DNA of 64,000 nt. Source: Microbacterium limosum. GTDB lineage: Bacteria; Actinomycetota; Actinomycetes; Actinomycetales; Microbacteriaceae. Shown here piece after piece: positions 52,818 through 62,662 of this stretch. The position numbers were made by a program, and so were the translations under genes. Positions within the stretch are counted from its first letter, which is position 1; the number at the start of each line of letters is the position of its first letter. The DNA is taken from positions 2,604,001 through 2,668,000 of the forward strand of contig NZ_CP137080.1 of the NCBI RefSeq assembly GCF_036324365.1, given 5' to 3'. Under the pieces are notes generated by a model. The model worked only from the letters and a program-made list of their open reading frames with translations, did not search any database and was not told the origin of the DNA.

Positions 52818-53885
52818 CTATGCGGACAACGCCTTGAGAGCGGAGTCAGGAGCACTCGATTGAGCGATCGCACCGGGGTACAAGTTGCTCAGTGTCGCAG
52901 TCGCCTTGACCCGCTCGGCGAGCCAAGTGATGACGGGAACCGACACTGCATTGCCTAGCGCGTGATATCTGCGGCTATCCAAGTCCTCGCCCACAGATGT
53001 TCCCTTTGGAACCGTCCAACCATCGGGGAAGCCCTGTAGTCCCTCGACCTCAGCCGGAACCAACCGACGAACCCGATCGTGATAAGCCACGTACGTTCTG
53101 CTCCAGTCCGTACCCGTGTGACGTCCTGTAGTCGCAGAGATACAAAAAGAGAGCTTCGGGACGAAGATCTCCGCACTCGAACCGATCAGTTGCTTGTGGC
53201 TTCGATGGTTTCGGAGTCGGCCAGACGGCTCAGCGCGCTCCATAAAGGGGGAAAGAGTCGACGATTCTGACTTTCGACCCTTCTCAAGATGCCCTTCGCC
53301 GCGTTCGGGCTCAAATAGTATCTGAGCGGCACGTCCTGGGTCGTTATAACATCCAACAATGTAGACGCGGCGTCGTGACTGGGGGACTCCGAAATGCTTG
53401 CTGTTAAGTATCCGCCACGCCACACCATACCCGAGTTCGACCAACGTCTGGATGACGATTCCAAAATCTCGTCCTTCGTGCGAATTGAGAAGGCCTGGAA
53501 CGTTTTCGAGGATGACAGTCCCGGGACGAGCGTCTCCAAGAAGTGCAGCGAAGTCGTAAAAGAGTCCAGATCTTGCCCCTCGTAGCCCATCTCGAGGCCG
53601 AGCTCTCGCCAGCGAGACGTCTTGGCAGGGGAAACCTGCGCACCAGATGTCGGCTCGGGGGATGTCATCAACACTCAGCTCCTTGATGTCCTTGTTACGC
53701 GCAATGTGGGGCCATTCCTGCTCAAGAATCACGTTGCAGTAAGGGTCGATCTCGCTCTGAAAAACGGTTCGGAAACCGGCCGCCTCAAAGCCCAAGTCGA
53801 ATCCGCCGATGCCCGCGAAGAACGATGCGACCGTGCCGTGCTCGGCTGACGTGGACTTCGGCGACAAGGGAGCAACTCCAGGCAT
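52818..53885 (-). CDS. DNA (cytosine-5)-methyltransferase
   Basis: m5C methyltransferase, 355 residues. Motif I is SFFAGIGGFDLGFE, motif IV IWCAGFPCQDVSLA (catalytic Cys), motif VI VILENVPGLLNS, motif VIII QSRRRVYIVG, and motif IX/X YHALGNAVSVPVITWLAE. The target domain (about 190-290) is short. It protects host DNA from the restriction subunits encoded downstream. Start ATG 53885. The specificity cannot be read. Confidence 0.95.
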   Translation of the reverse strand: MPGVAPLSPKSTSAEHGTVASFFAGIGGFDLGFEAAGFRTVFQSEIDPYCNVILEQEWPHIARNKDIKELSVDDIPRADIWCAGFPCQDVSLARARPRDGLRGARSGLFYDFAALLGDARPGTVILENVPGLLNSHEGRDFGIVIQTLVELGYGVAWRILNSKHFGVPQSRRRVYIVGCYNDPGRAAQILFEPERGEGHLEKGRKSESSTLSPFMERAEPSGRLRNHRSHKQLIGSSAEIFVPKLSFCISATTGRHTGTDWSRTYVAYHDRVRRLVPAEVEGLQGFPDGWTVPKGTSVGEDLDSRRYHALGNAVSVPVITWLAERVKATATLSNLYPGAIAQSSAPDSALKALSA

Positions 53886-54186
53886 CTCGAGAGCGATCCA
53901 GCGGCTTCTGGATCAGGCTTTCACTCTACGGTGGGTCTCGGACATTGGGCCGATTTCCCCCGTGTGCCCACGGGATCCGGCGCGGGCCACTTCCGTCTTC
54001 GACCACAAGCCGCACTGAGCACGGCTCCGAGGCTCGCTCACCTCTATCGCGTTGCATCGCGGGGCCGGTCCCGGGCCGGGAGCCCGGCTGAAACCATCCG
54101 CGACCAGCCATCACCAACGAGCACCCCAACCGCGGAATCACGCGGCAAACGAGCACTCGTGAGCACCCGCTGACCCCGCGAACACA
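53886..54186. other. Right end of the island, no gene seen
   Basis: About 300 bases between the methyltransferase start and the right repeat. It must contain the promoter of the leftward restriction-modification operon. GC-rich inverted stretches (CGGGGCCGGTCCCGGGCCGGGA) are present near 54060. No integrase is found here or elsewhere in the island. Confidence 0.5.
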
Positions 54187-54209
54187 ACTGAAAATCGTGA
54201 GGTCACGGG
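54187..54209 (+). repeat. Right 23-bp direct repeat of the genomic island (attR-like)
   Basis: Identical to 42887-42909. The tRNA-like sequence does not continue beyond it (CAGGTCCTGAC follows), so the resident site before insertion probably had only this portion of tRNA-like sequence. Confidence 0.8.
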
Positions 54210-54269
54210 CAGGTCCTGACAGCGCCGGCCGCGCGCCAGGCGCCGACGCCGGCGCGGCATGATGAGCGC

Positions 54270-55646
54270 ATGGATCGAAGCGCCGCCGCCGATACCCGCC
54301 CCTCCCGCCCCGATCGGGCCCCGATGCCCACCCGCGAGATGCACATCGCGGCGGGACGCTCCGCGCGCGACGTGATCCCCCGCGACACCCTCGCGCAGCT
54401 GACGACATCCGGCCGGGACCCCCTCGGCATCCTCGACCGCCAGAACGCCGATCGCCTGCCCGAGCTGCTGCCCGTGCGCGCCGAGAGGATGGCGCAGAGC
54501 CCGTTCGCGTTCTACCGAGGGACCGCGGCGATCATGGCGGCCGACCTCGCCCGCGACCCGCACACCGGCATCCAGGTCGGCTCGTGCGGCGACGCGCACG
54601 TGGCGAACTTCGGCTTCTACGCGGGGCCGCAGCGCACCCTCGTTTTCGACCTCAACGACTTCGACGAGGCCGGCTGGGCGCCGTGGGAGTGGGACCTGAA
54701 GCGCCTCGTGACGAGCATCGTCATCGCGGGGCAGGCCGCGGGGCACGAGGATGCCGTGGTGCGGGCCGCCGCCGACTCGGCCGTCCGCAGCTATGCCGGC
54801 GCGCTGCGGTCGGGCTCGCGGCGCAGTCCGCTGCAGCGCTACGTCGAGCACTTCGCCGCCGATGCGGGAGAGTCGACGCTCGACGACGAGTCCCGCGCCG
54901 TGCTGGCGGCGGCCCGGCGCGACGCCGAGAGGCACACCTCCGAGCGCGCGGCCCGCAAGCTCACCGAGCGCGGCGACGACGGCATGCTCCGGTTCGTCGA
55001 GCGACCGCCGACCATGACCCACCTCGAGCCCGAGCTCGAGGGGCACGTCCATGACCTGATCGCCGCCTACCTGTCCACCGTGAACGTTGACATCTGGATG
55101 CTGCTGCAGCAGTACGGCGTCAGCGATGTCGCACGCCGCGTCGTCGGCGTCGGCAGCGTCGGCACGCGCTGCCACCTCACGGCGTTCGACGACGGCGACG
55201 GCAACGCCCTCCTCCTGCAGTCGAAGCAAGCGGGGCGCAGCGTGCTGGAGGAGTACGGCGGCATCCGGCAGCCGGCGGCGGTCACGCGCTATGTCGCGCA
55301 GCACGGCGAGGGGGCGCGGGTGGTCGCGCTGCAGCGCATCCTGCAGGCGGTGTCCGACCCCTTCCTCGGGCACTTCCGCTTCGACGGCCGCGACTACTAC
55401 GTGCGCCAGTTCCACGACATGAAGGGCGGCATCCAGATGGAGACGCTCGACGCGGGCCCGTTCCGCCGGTACGCGGACGCGTGCGCCACCGTTCTCGCGC
55501 GGGCGCACGGGCAGTCCCCGAATGCGCCCGTCATCGCCGGCTACGTCGGCCGGGGTCGCGCGGTGGCCGAGGCGATCGTGGCGTGGTCCTACCGCTACGC
55601 CGAGCTGTCGCTGAGCGACTACCGCGCGTTCGTCGCGGCATCCTGA
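54270..55646 (+). CDS. DUF2252 family protein
   Basis: Protein of 458 residues with the DUF2252 landmarks: PVRAERMAQSPFAFYRGTAAIMAADLA, IQVGSCGDAHVANFGFYAGP, VFDLNDFDEAGWAPWEWDLKRL, RQFHDMKGGIQMETL. The pattern (DAHxxNFG, FDxNDFD) resembles kinase-like phosphotransferase folds, but no activity is established. Start ATG 54270; an in-frame start at MPTREMHIAAG is possible. It is the first chromosomal gene right of the island. Confidence 0.9.
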   Translation: MDRSAAADTRPSRPDRAPMPTREMHIAAGRSARDVIPRDTLAQLTTSGRDPLGILDRQNADRLPELLPVRAERMAQSPFAFYRGTAAIMAADLARDPHTGIQVGSCGDAHVANFGFYAGPQRTLVFDLNDFDEAGWAPWEWDLKRLVTSIVIAGQAAGHEDAVVRAAADSAVRSYAGALRSGSRRSPLQRYVEHFAADAGESTLDDESRAVLAAARRDAERHTSERAARKLTERGDDGMLRFVERPPTMTHLEPELEGHVHDLIAAYLSTVNVDIWMLLQQYGVSDVARRVVGVGSVGTRCHLTAFDDGDGNALLLQSKQAGRSVLEEYGGIRQPAAVTRYVAQHGEGARVVALQRILQAVSDPFLGHFRFDGRDYYVRQFHDMKGGIQMETLDAGPFRRYADACATVLARAHGQSPNAPVIAGYVGRGRAVAEAIVAWSYRYAELSLSDYRAFVAAS

Positions 55647-55680
55647 GCCGGGGTGCGATCGCGTACGTTCCCAGCGCCTG

Positions 55681-55744
55681 TCGGGGCAGGTTGTGTGCAG
55701 TGGGGCACGGCAGAACCTGCCCCACTGCACACAAGCTGCCCCGA
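55681..55744. repeat. Long palindromic repeat, copy 2 (between convergent genes)
   Basis: Arms 55681-55707 and 55718-55744 are 27 bp each with a single mismatch, around a 10-nt loop. The arm contains GGGGCAGGTTGTGTGCAGTG. It is related to the element at 23940-24001 (24 of 27 positions in the left arm). Like that copy it lies between two convergent genes, here DUF2252 and hspR. Confidence 0.82.
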
Positions 55745-55769
55745 TCCCGGGAGGGTCGGACCCCGGGTG

Positions 55770-56210
55770 TCAGTCGGATGCCGGGGGCTGCGGCGGACGC
55801 GGCCGGTAGAGCACGACGTCGGTCGCGCGCCGCACGCGCGTCCCGGCCCGCAGGGTGATGACCGAGCCGGTCACGCCGGCGGCGAACACCCGCGACCCCG
55901 GACGCGACTGCCGCTCGACCTGCAGCTGCTGCTCGAGGTCTCGGACGCGGCGCGAGAGGTCGTGCACCTGCTCTTCGAGGGCGATGAGCCGCGCGATCGC
56001 GGGAAGGCTCATCCCGTCGGCCGAGAGACGCGCCACCTCGCGCAGCTGGTCGACGTGTCGCGTCGAGTAGCGACGGGACCCGCCACGCGTGCGCTCGGGC
56101 ACGACCAGGCCCAGCCGGTCGTACTGCCGCAGGGTCTGCGGGTGCATCCCCGAGAGCTCGGCGGCCGCCGCGATCGCGAAGATCGGGGCATCCTCGTCGA
56201 TCTCGTCCAT
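55770..56210 (-). CDS. hspR: Heat-shock repressor HspR (MerR family)
   Basis: MerR-family regulator of 146 residues. The DNA-binding helix-turn-helix is FAIAAAAELSGMHPQTLRQYDRLGLVVPERT followed by the RRYSTRHVDQLREVARL wing, then a coiled coil (EEQVHDLSRRVRDLEQQLQ). It represses dnaK and clpB operons through HAIR sites in actinobacteria, with DnaK as co-repressor. The ATG overlaps the dnaJ stop (TGATG), so it is the last gene of dnaK-grpE-dnaJ-hspR, giving feedback control. Confidence 0.94.
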   Translation of the reverse strand: MDEIDEDAPIFAIAAAAELSGMHPQTLRQYDRLGLVVPERTRGGSRRYSTRHVDQLREVARLSADGMSLPAIARLIALEEQVHDLSRRVRDLEQQLQVERQSRPGSRVFAAGVTGSVITLRAGTRVRRATDVVLYRPRPPQPPASD

Positions 56211-57205
56211 CAGGCTCGCGCCTTCTGCATCAGCTCCGCCCGCGGGTTCTCCTTGGGCTCGGCCTCCCGGAAGCGCTCCAGCGCCTCACGGGCCGCCCCC
56301 TCCAGGTGCGAGGGGACGACCACCTGTACCTCGGCGAGCAGGTCTCCCGTGCCCTTGGCGGTCTCGACACCGCGGCCCTTGACCCGCAGCACGCGGCCCG
56401 ACGGCGTCCCCGGGGCCACGCGCAGCTTGACGGGCTCGCCGCCGAGGGTCGGCACCTCGACCGTGGCTCCCAGCGCGGCCTCCGTGAAGGTCACCGGCAG
56501 CGTCAGGCGCAGGTTGAGCCCGTCGCGCACGAAGACGGGGTGCGGGCGAACGCTCACGTGCACGACGATGTCGCCGCTCTCCCCGCCGTCGGGCGAAGGG
56601 CGGCCGCGGCCGCGCAGGCGGATCTTCTGGCCGTCGGCGACACCCGCGGGGATCTTGATCTTGAAGGGGCTGCCGTCCTCGCCCTGCAGCGTGATCGTCT
56701 CGCCCTTGGTCGCCGTGACGAAGTCGATCGTCGTGCGCGCCGTGACGTCCGCGCCGCGCGCGGGGCCGCCGTAACCCTGGAAGCCCCCGGAGGGCTGCCC
56801 GAACCGGCCGGAACCGAAGCGGCCGCCGCCCTGCTGCTGGTTGAACATCGAGAAGATGTCGTCGAAGTCCGCCGCGGAATAGCGGCCGCCGGCGCGGCCG
56901 CCGCCGAAGCCGCTGAACACGTCCTCGAATCCGCCACCACCACCGCCGCCGGCCGTGAAGCGCGCACCCGATCCCATGGCGCGGATCTGGTCGTACTCCT
57001 CGCGCTGCTCGGGGTCGGAGAGCACCGCGTACGCCTCGCTGATCTCCTTGAAGGTCGCCTCGGCCTTCGCATCACCCGGATTGGAGTCGGGGTGATACTG
57101 GCGGGCGAGCTTGCGGTAGACCTTCTTCAGCTCCGCCGCGGAGACGTCTTTCGACACGCCGAGGACCTTGTAGAAGTCCTTGTCGAACCAGTCCTGACTG
57201 GCCAT
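56210..57205 (-). CDS. dnaJ: DnaJ-family co-chaperone without zinc finger (CbpA-like)
   Basis: J-domain co-chaperone, 331 residues. The J-domain (YKVLGVSKDVSAAELKKVYRKLARQYHPDSNPG, HPD present) is followed by a Gly/Phe-rich region (GGGGGGGFEDVFSGFGGG). Two C-terminal peptide-binding domains then start at VTARTTIDFVTATKG. The four C-x-x-C-x-G-x-G repeats of class A DnaJ are absent, so it is a class B type, as usual in the actinobacterial dnaK operon. ATG 57205. Confidence 0.93.
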   Translation of the reverse strand: MASQDWFDKDFYKVLGVSKDVSAAELKKVYRKLARQYHPDSNPGDAKAEATFKEISEAYAVLSDPEQREEYDQIRAMGSGARFTAGGGGGGGFEDVFSGFGGGRAGGRYSAADFDDIFSMFNQQQGGGRFGSGRFGQPSGGFQGYGGPARGADVTARTTIDFVTATKGETITLQGEDGSPFKIKIPAGVADGQKIRLRGRGRPSPDGGESGDIVVHVSVRPHPVFVRDGLNLRLTLPVTFTEAALGATVEVPTLGGEPVKLRVAPGTPSGRVLRVKGRGVETAKGTGDLLAEVQVVVPSHLEGAAREALERFREAEPKENPRAELMQKARA

Positions 57206-57217
57206 GTCGTCCTCCGT

Positions 57218-57814
57218 CTATTCCGCCGGGACGGCGACCACGACCTTCGCGGGGCGCAGCTCGACCGAGCCGAGGCGGTAACCCACCTCGATGACCTCGA
57301 GCACCGTCGTCTCCTCCTGGCCCGCAACGGGCTGCTGGAAGATCGCCTCGTGGTGCTGGGGGTCGAAGACCTCGCCGACGGCGCCGAAGGCCGTCACGCC
57401 CAGGCGCTCGGCCACGGTGCGCACCTTCTCGCCGATCGCGGCGAACGGGCTCCCCTCGCTCAGGTCGCCGTGCTTCTCCGCGCGGTCGAGGTCGTCGAGC
57501 ACCGGCAGCAGGCCCTTCACGGCCTCGCCCTTCGCACGCTCGATCTCCCGCTCGCGCTGCTCCTCCGTGCGCCGACGGTAGTTGGCGTACTCGGCCTGCA
57601 GGCGCTTGAGGTCGGTCAGCAGCGCCGACTCCAGGTCGGCGATGACGGCGTCCTCGGATGCCGCGGCATCCGAGCTCTGTTCGGCGCCGAGGATGTCCTC
57701 GACGGTGAGAGCCTCTTCCTGCGACTCGGGGTCGGAAGCCTGCGCCTCCGACCCCTCGTCACCGGGAAGAATCTCGTCGTCGCCCTGCGGCTCTTCGAAG
57801 TCCTTGTCGGTCAT
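57218..57814 (-). CDS. grpE: Nucleotide exchange factor GrpE
   Basis: Protein of 198 residues with an acidic disordered N-terminus (about 60 residues), a long helix (LLTDLKRLQAEYANYRRRTEEQREREIERAK) and the compact beta domain containing FDPQHHEAIFQQP and VIEVGYRLGSVELRPAKVVVA. It releases ADP from DnaK. It lies two bases after the dnaK stop and 12 bases before dnaJ. Confidence 0.95.
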   Translation of the reverse strand: MTDKDFEEPQGDDEILPGDEGSEAQASDPESQEEALTVEDILGAEQSSDAAASEDAVIADLESALLTDLKRLQAEYANYRRRTEEQREREIERAKGEAVKGLLPVLDDLDRAEKHGDLSEGSPFAAIGEKVRTVAERLGVTAFGAVGEVFDPQHHEAIFQQPVAGQEETTVLEVIEVGYRLGSVELRPAKVVVAVPAE

Positions 57815-57816
57815 GA

Positions 57817-59673
<1,857 letters not shown>

Positions 59674-59755
59674 GTGTTTCTCTCCTTCGTATGAACCGCA
59701 GCGGGATGCTGCCGATTCGGTGTTTCTGCGGAAGTCTGCGATCGGCTCGACCGGG

Positions 59756-59829
59756 GTTGAGCCGTCTGCGCTCAAGAGTACTCAGACCGCCGGATGCTGT
59801 CAAATGAACTTGACATGGTAAGGCTCAAC
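59756..59829 (-). promoter_or_regulatory. dnaK promoter flanked by two HAIR operators
   Basis: HAIR 1 is GTTGAGC-CGTCTGC-GCTCAAG at 59756-59776 and HAIR 2, less perfect, CTTGACA-TGGTAAG-GCTCAAC at 59809-59829. Between them, reading left, are TTGACA (59803-59798) and TACTCT (59780-59775) with a 17-bp spacer. HspR bound at both would occlude the promoter. HAIR 1 overlaps the -10 region. Confidence 0.85.
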
Positions 59830-60559
59830 TTTTTCGGGATAGAAGAGCTCGCGGACGGGCTCTCGCAGCCCGGCCGGCGACCCATCGCGAGAACCACGCG
59901 GCATCCGGCACGCGAGCCAGCAACGGACCGGCCACGATCGTGATGAGCACGTACGTCGTCGCGAGCGCGGCGAGCGCGGGCTCGACCCCCGAGGCGACCG
60001 CGAGCCCCGCGATGACGATCGAGAACTCGCCGCGCGGCAGCAGGGCGAAGCCCGCCCGCCAGCGGCCGGCCTCGGCGATTCCCGCGTGCCGCGCGGCGAG
60101 GTACCCCGTCAGCAGCTTGGCGGCCATCGTGACGACCGCGAGGATCACGGCGGGAACGAGCATCGGCACGAGGTCGCGCGGATCGGTGGAGAGCCCGAAG
60201 AAGAGGAAGAAGACCGCGGCGAACACGTCTCGCAGCGGCGCGAGAGCCCGCTGCGAGGCCCGCCACGAGCAGGGTCAGGCCGAGCGCCGACAGCAGCAGC
60301 ACCACTGCTCGCGCAGACCCGCCAGCTGGGTGAAGATCGGCGATCCCCCGAGCACCTCCGCCAGCGCCGTCGCCTCGTCGTCCGTGAGCGACACCGTGGC
60401 GCGCACCCGGTCGGGATCGTCCCGATCCCCGAGCGCCAGCTCGCGTCCGCCGTCGCGCAGCGACACCACCGACAGCCTGCGACCCGTCTCGCTGACGATG
60501 TCGTGCCGCACGCCGATCCCGGGCAGCTCAGTGCGCTCCACATGTACGCCGATGCGCAC
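59825..60559 (-). pseudogene. Collapsed K+/H+ antiporter locus (KhtTU/CPA2 type)
   Basis: The first part (GTG 60559) encodes the TrkA_C-type regulatory subunit: GVHVERTELPGIGVRHDIVSETGRRLSVVSL, ending abruptly after QLAGLREQ. In another frame comes a CPA2 segment (VVLLLSALGLTLLVAGL), and again in another frame the C-terminal part RALAPLRDVFAAVFFLFFGL to LLARVPDAAWF and the stop at 59825. Most of the antiporter membrane domain, including its N-terminal half, is missing. The remaining 3' end lies next to the dnaK promoter. Confidence 0.82.
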
Positions 60560-60663
60560 ATCCTGACAGGCGAGCGGATGCCGCGGTATAGCCTGGGCGC
60601 CGCGCCGCGCCGCGGCGGCGCCGGGCCACCCGCCGTTCACCGAAGGGCCATACCGTGCCGCAC

Positions 60664-61953
60664 ATGAGCGACACCCCCGACCGCACCAGCCGCCGCCGCG
60701 TCGTCGCCTGGGGGCTATGGGATTGGGGCTCGGCGTCCTTCAACGCCGTCGTGACGACGTTCGTCTTCACCGTCTACCTCACGAGCTCGGGCTTCGGCCC
60801 CGAGGGGGTGATCGAGTCCCAACTGGGCTGGGCACTCGCCGGCGCGGGCCTGCTCGTCGCGCTCCTGGCCCCCGTCACCGGTCAGCGCTCCGACACCTCC
60901 GGCCGGCGCAAGCTCTGGCTCGGGGTGAACACCTACATCGTCGTGGCCATCACCCTCGCGATGTTCTTCGTCGAGCCCGATCCCTCCTTCGTCTGGCTGG
61001 GCCTGCTCCTGGTCGCGGGCGGGAACGTCTTCTTCGAGTTCGCGGGCGTCAACTACAACGCCATGCTACGGCAGGTGTCCACCCCGGCCTCGATCGGCGG
61101 CGTGAGCGGCTTCGGCTGGGGCATGGGCTACGTCGGCGGGATCGTGCTGCTGCTCATCGTGTACTTCGGCTTCATTCAGGGGTTCTTCGGGCTCCCGAGT
61201 GAGAACGGCCTCGACGTGCGCCTGTCGATGATCGTCGCCGCGCTCTGGTTCGGGATCTTCGCCCTGCCCGTCCTCTTCGCCGTGCCGGAATACCGGGGCG
61301 CGGGAACACGGCGCGAGCGCATCGGGTTCTTCGCCTCCTACGCGCGCCTCGGCCGCGACATCGCGCGGCTCTGGCGCGACAGCCGCGCCACCGTATGGTT
61401 CCTGCTCGCGAGCGCCGTGTTCCGCGATGGCCTCGCGGGCGTCTTCACCTTCGGGGGCGTGCTCGCGGCATCCGTCTTCGGGTTCTCGGCGGGAGAGGTG
61501 ATCCTCTTCGCCATCGCCGCGAACGTCGTCGCGGGCATCTCGACGATCGCGGTCGGCGCCCTGGACGATCGGCTGGGCGCGAAGCCGGTCATCGTGACGG
61601 CGCTGGCCGGGCTCATCGTCTCCGGTCTGCTGGTGTTCTTCCTGCGCGACGGCGGGCCCGCCGTCTTCTGGACCGCCGGCCTGGCACTGACCCTCTTCGT
61701 CGGCCCCGCCCAGTCGGCCTCCCGCACGTTCCTCGCGCGCATCATCCCGCCCGGTCGCGAGGGCGAGGTCTTCGGCCTCTACGCCACGACCGGGCGCGCC
61801 GTGTCGTTCCTCGCGCCCACGATGTTCGCGCTGTTCGTCGGGCTCACGGGCGACGCGGCCTTCGGCATCCTGGGCATCGTGCTGGTGCTGCTGGCCGGGC
61901 TGCTGCTCCTGCTGCCCGTGCGCGCGCCCGCCGCCGTCCCCGCCCTGCGCTGA
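60664..61953 (+). CDS. MFS transporter, UMF1 (Atg22-like) family
   Basis: Twelve-helix major-facilitator protein, 429 residues from ATG 60664 (GTG 60655 also possible). The N-terminus WGLWDWGSASFNAVVTTFVFTVYL is diagnostic of the UMF1/Atg22-like family. VTGQRSDTSGRRKLWLGV is the loop 2-3 motif and QSASRTFLARIIPPGREGEVFGLY follows in the C-terminal half. The substrate is unknown; yeast Atg22 exports amino acids from vacuoles. Confidence 0.92.
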   Translation: MSDTPDRTSRRRVVAWGLWDWGSASFNAVVTTFVFTVYLTSSGFGPEGVIESQLGWALAGAGLLVALLAPVTGQRSDTSGRRKLWLGVNTYIVVAITLAMFFVEPDPSFVWLGLLLVAGGNVFFEFAGVNYNAMLRQVSTPASIGGVSGFGWGMGYVGGIVLLLIVYFGFIQGFFGLPSENGLDVRLSMIVAALWFGIFALPVLFAVPEYRGAGTRRERIGFFASYARLGRDIARLWRDSRATVWFLLASAVFRDGLAGVFTFGGVLAASVFGFSAGEVILFAIAANVVAGISTIAVGALDDRLGAKPVIVTALAGLIVSGLLVFFLRDGGPAVFWTAGLALTLFVGPAQSASRTFLARIIPPGREGEVFGLYATTGRAVSFLAPTMFALFVGLTGDAAFGILGIVLVLLAGLLLLLPVRAPAAVPALR

Positions 61954-62023
61954 GCGGGCCCCGGCACTCCCCGCCCTCCCCGCGCCCGCCGCGCCCCGGC
62001 CGTCGCTCCCCCGCCCCTGCTCC

Positions 62024-62174
62024 CCTGTCACGAACCGCGCGCCGCCCCCGGCTCGCCTGTCACGAACCGCGCGCCAGGGGCGCCACGCCGAGCGGTTCGT
62101 GACAGGCGAGCGTCGCCCGGGGGTCAGGGGCGCGGCGCCCGGGCGGGACAGGCGAGCGTCGCCCGGGGGTCAGG
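62024..62174. repeat. Composite repeat region: inverted and direct repeats
   Basis: CTCGCCTGTCACGAACCGC (62052-62070) is exactly complementary to 62092-62110. A direct copy of CCTGTCACGAACCGCGCGCC lies just to the left (62024-62043). A 28-bp unit beginning GACAGGCGAGCGTCGCCCGG occurs twice, at 62101-62128 and 62147-62174, and the second copy includes the stop codon of the convergent MarR gene. It lies between the MFS and MarR genes, which converge. Confidence 0.8.
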
Positions 62175-62634
62175 ACCGCGGCCACGCGTTGGCGAAGCGC
62201 GTGAGCAGCGTCGCCAGCTGGGCGCTCTCCTCCGGGGTGAAACCGCCCAGCGCCGCCTCGACGGCCGCGCGGCGCTCGGCGCGCACCCGCGCGACGAGTT
62301 CCCGCCCGCCGTCGCCGAGCCCGATCAGCGTGCGGCGCGCATCGGCGGGGTCGGCCTGCCGCACCGCGTGGCCGAGGTCGATCGCCTGCTGCACGAGCCG
62401 GCTCGCCCGCGGCTGATCCACGCCGATCGCGTCGGCGACCGCGCCGATCGTCAGCGGCGCAGACGCGGCGTCCAGCGCTTCCAGCACTCGCAGTCGCGCC
62501 GCCCCCGCGAGCCGCTCCTCCGGCGAGCGGTGCCCGCCATCGCCCACCGGACGCCCCCGGCCGCCCCGTCGGCGCCGCACGCGGGAGAGCGCAGCGGCGA
62601 TCGACTCAGCGGGATCGCGCGACGTATCGGACAC
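62170..62634 (-). CDS. MarR-family transcriptional regulator
   Basis: MarR-type regulator, 154 residues from GTG 62634 (protein SDTSRDPAESIAAALSRVR after the first residue). The DNA-binding region is APLTIGAVADAIGVDQPRASRLVQQAIDLG and wing RQADPADARRTLIGLGDGG. A candidate -10 (TATTCT, 62646-62641 reading left) lies seven bases upstream, suggesting a leaderless message, and so I prefer GTG 62634 over ATG 62649. Its stop codon is inside a 28-bp duplicated unit. Target genes unknown; autoregulation is likely. Confidence 0.82.
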   Translation of the reverse strand: MSDTSRDPAESIAAALSRVRRRRGGRGRPVGDGGHRSPEERLAGAARLRVLEALDAASAPLTIGAVADAIGVDQPRASRLVQQAIDLGHAVRQADPADARRTLIGLGDGGRELVARVRAERRAAVEAALGGFTPEESAQLATLLTRFANAWPRS

Positions 62635-62646
62635 GCGTCGAGAATA

Positions 62647-62662
62647 CATGCCACCTGACATG
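62647..62662. promoter_or_regulatory. Imperfect palindrome at the MarR promoter
   Basis: CATGCCACCTGACATG has 6 of 8 positions matched between halves and directly adjoins the candidate -10 of the leftward MarR gene (62641-62646). This is a typical place for autoregulatory binding by a MarR dimer. Confidence 0.45.
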
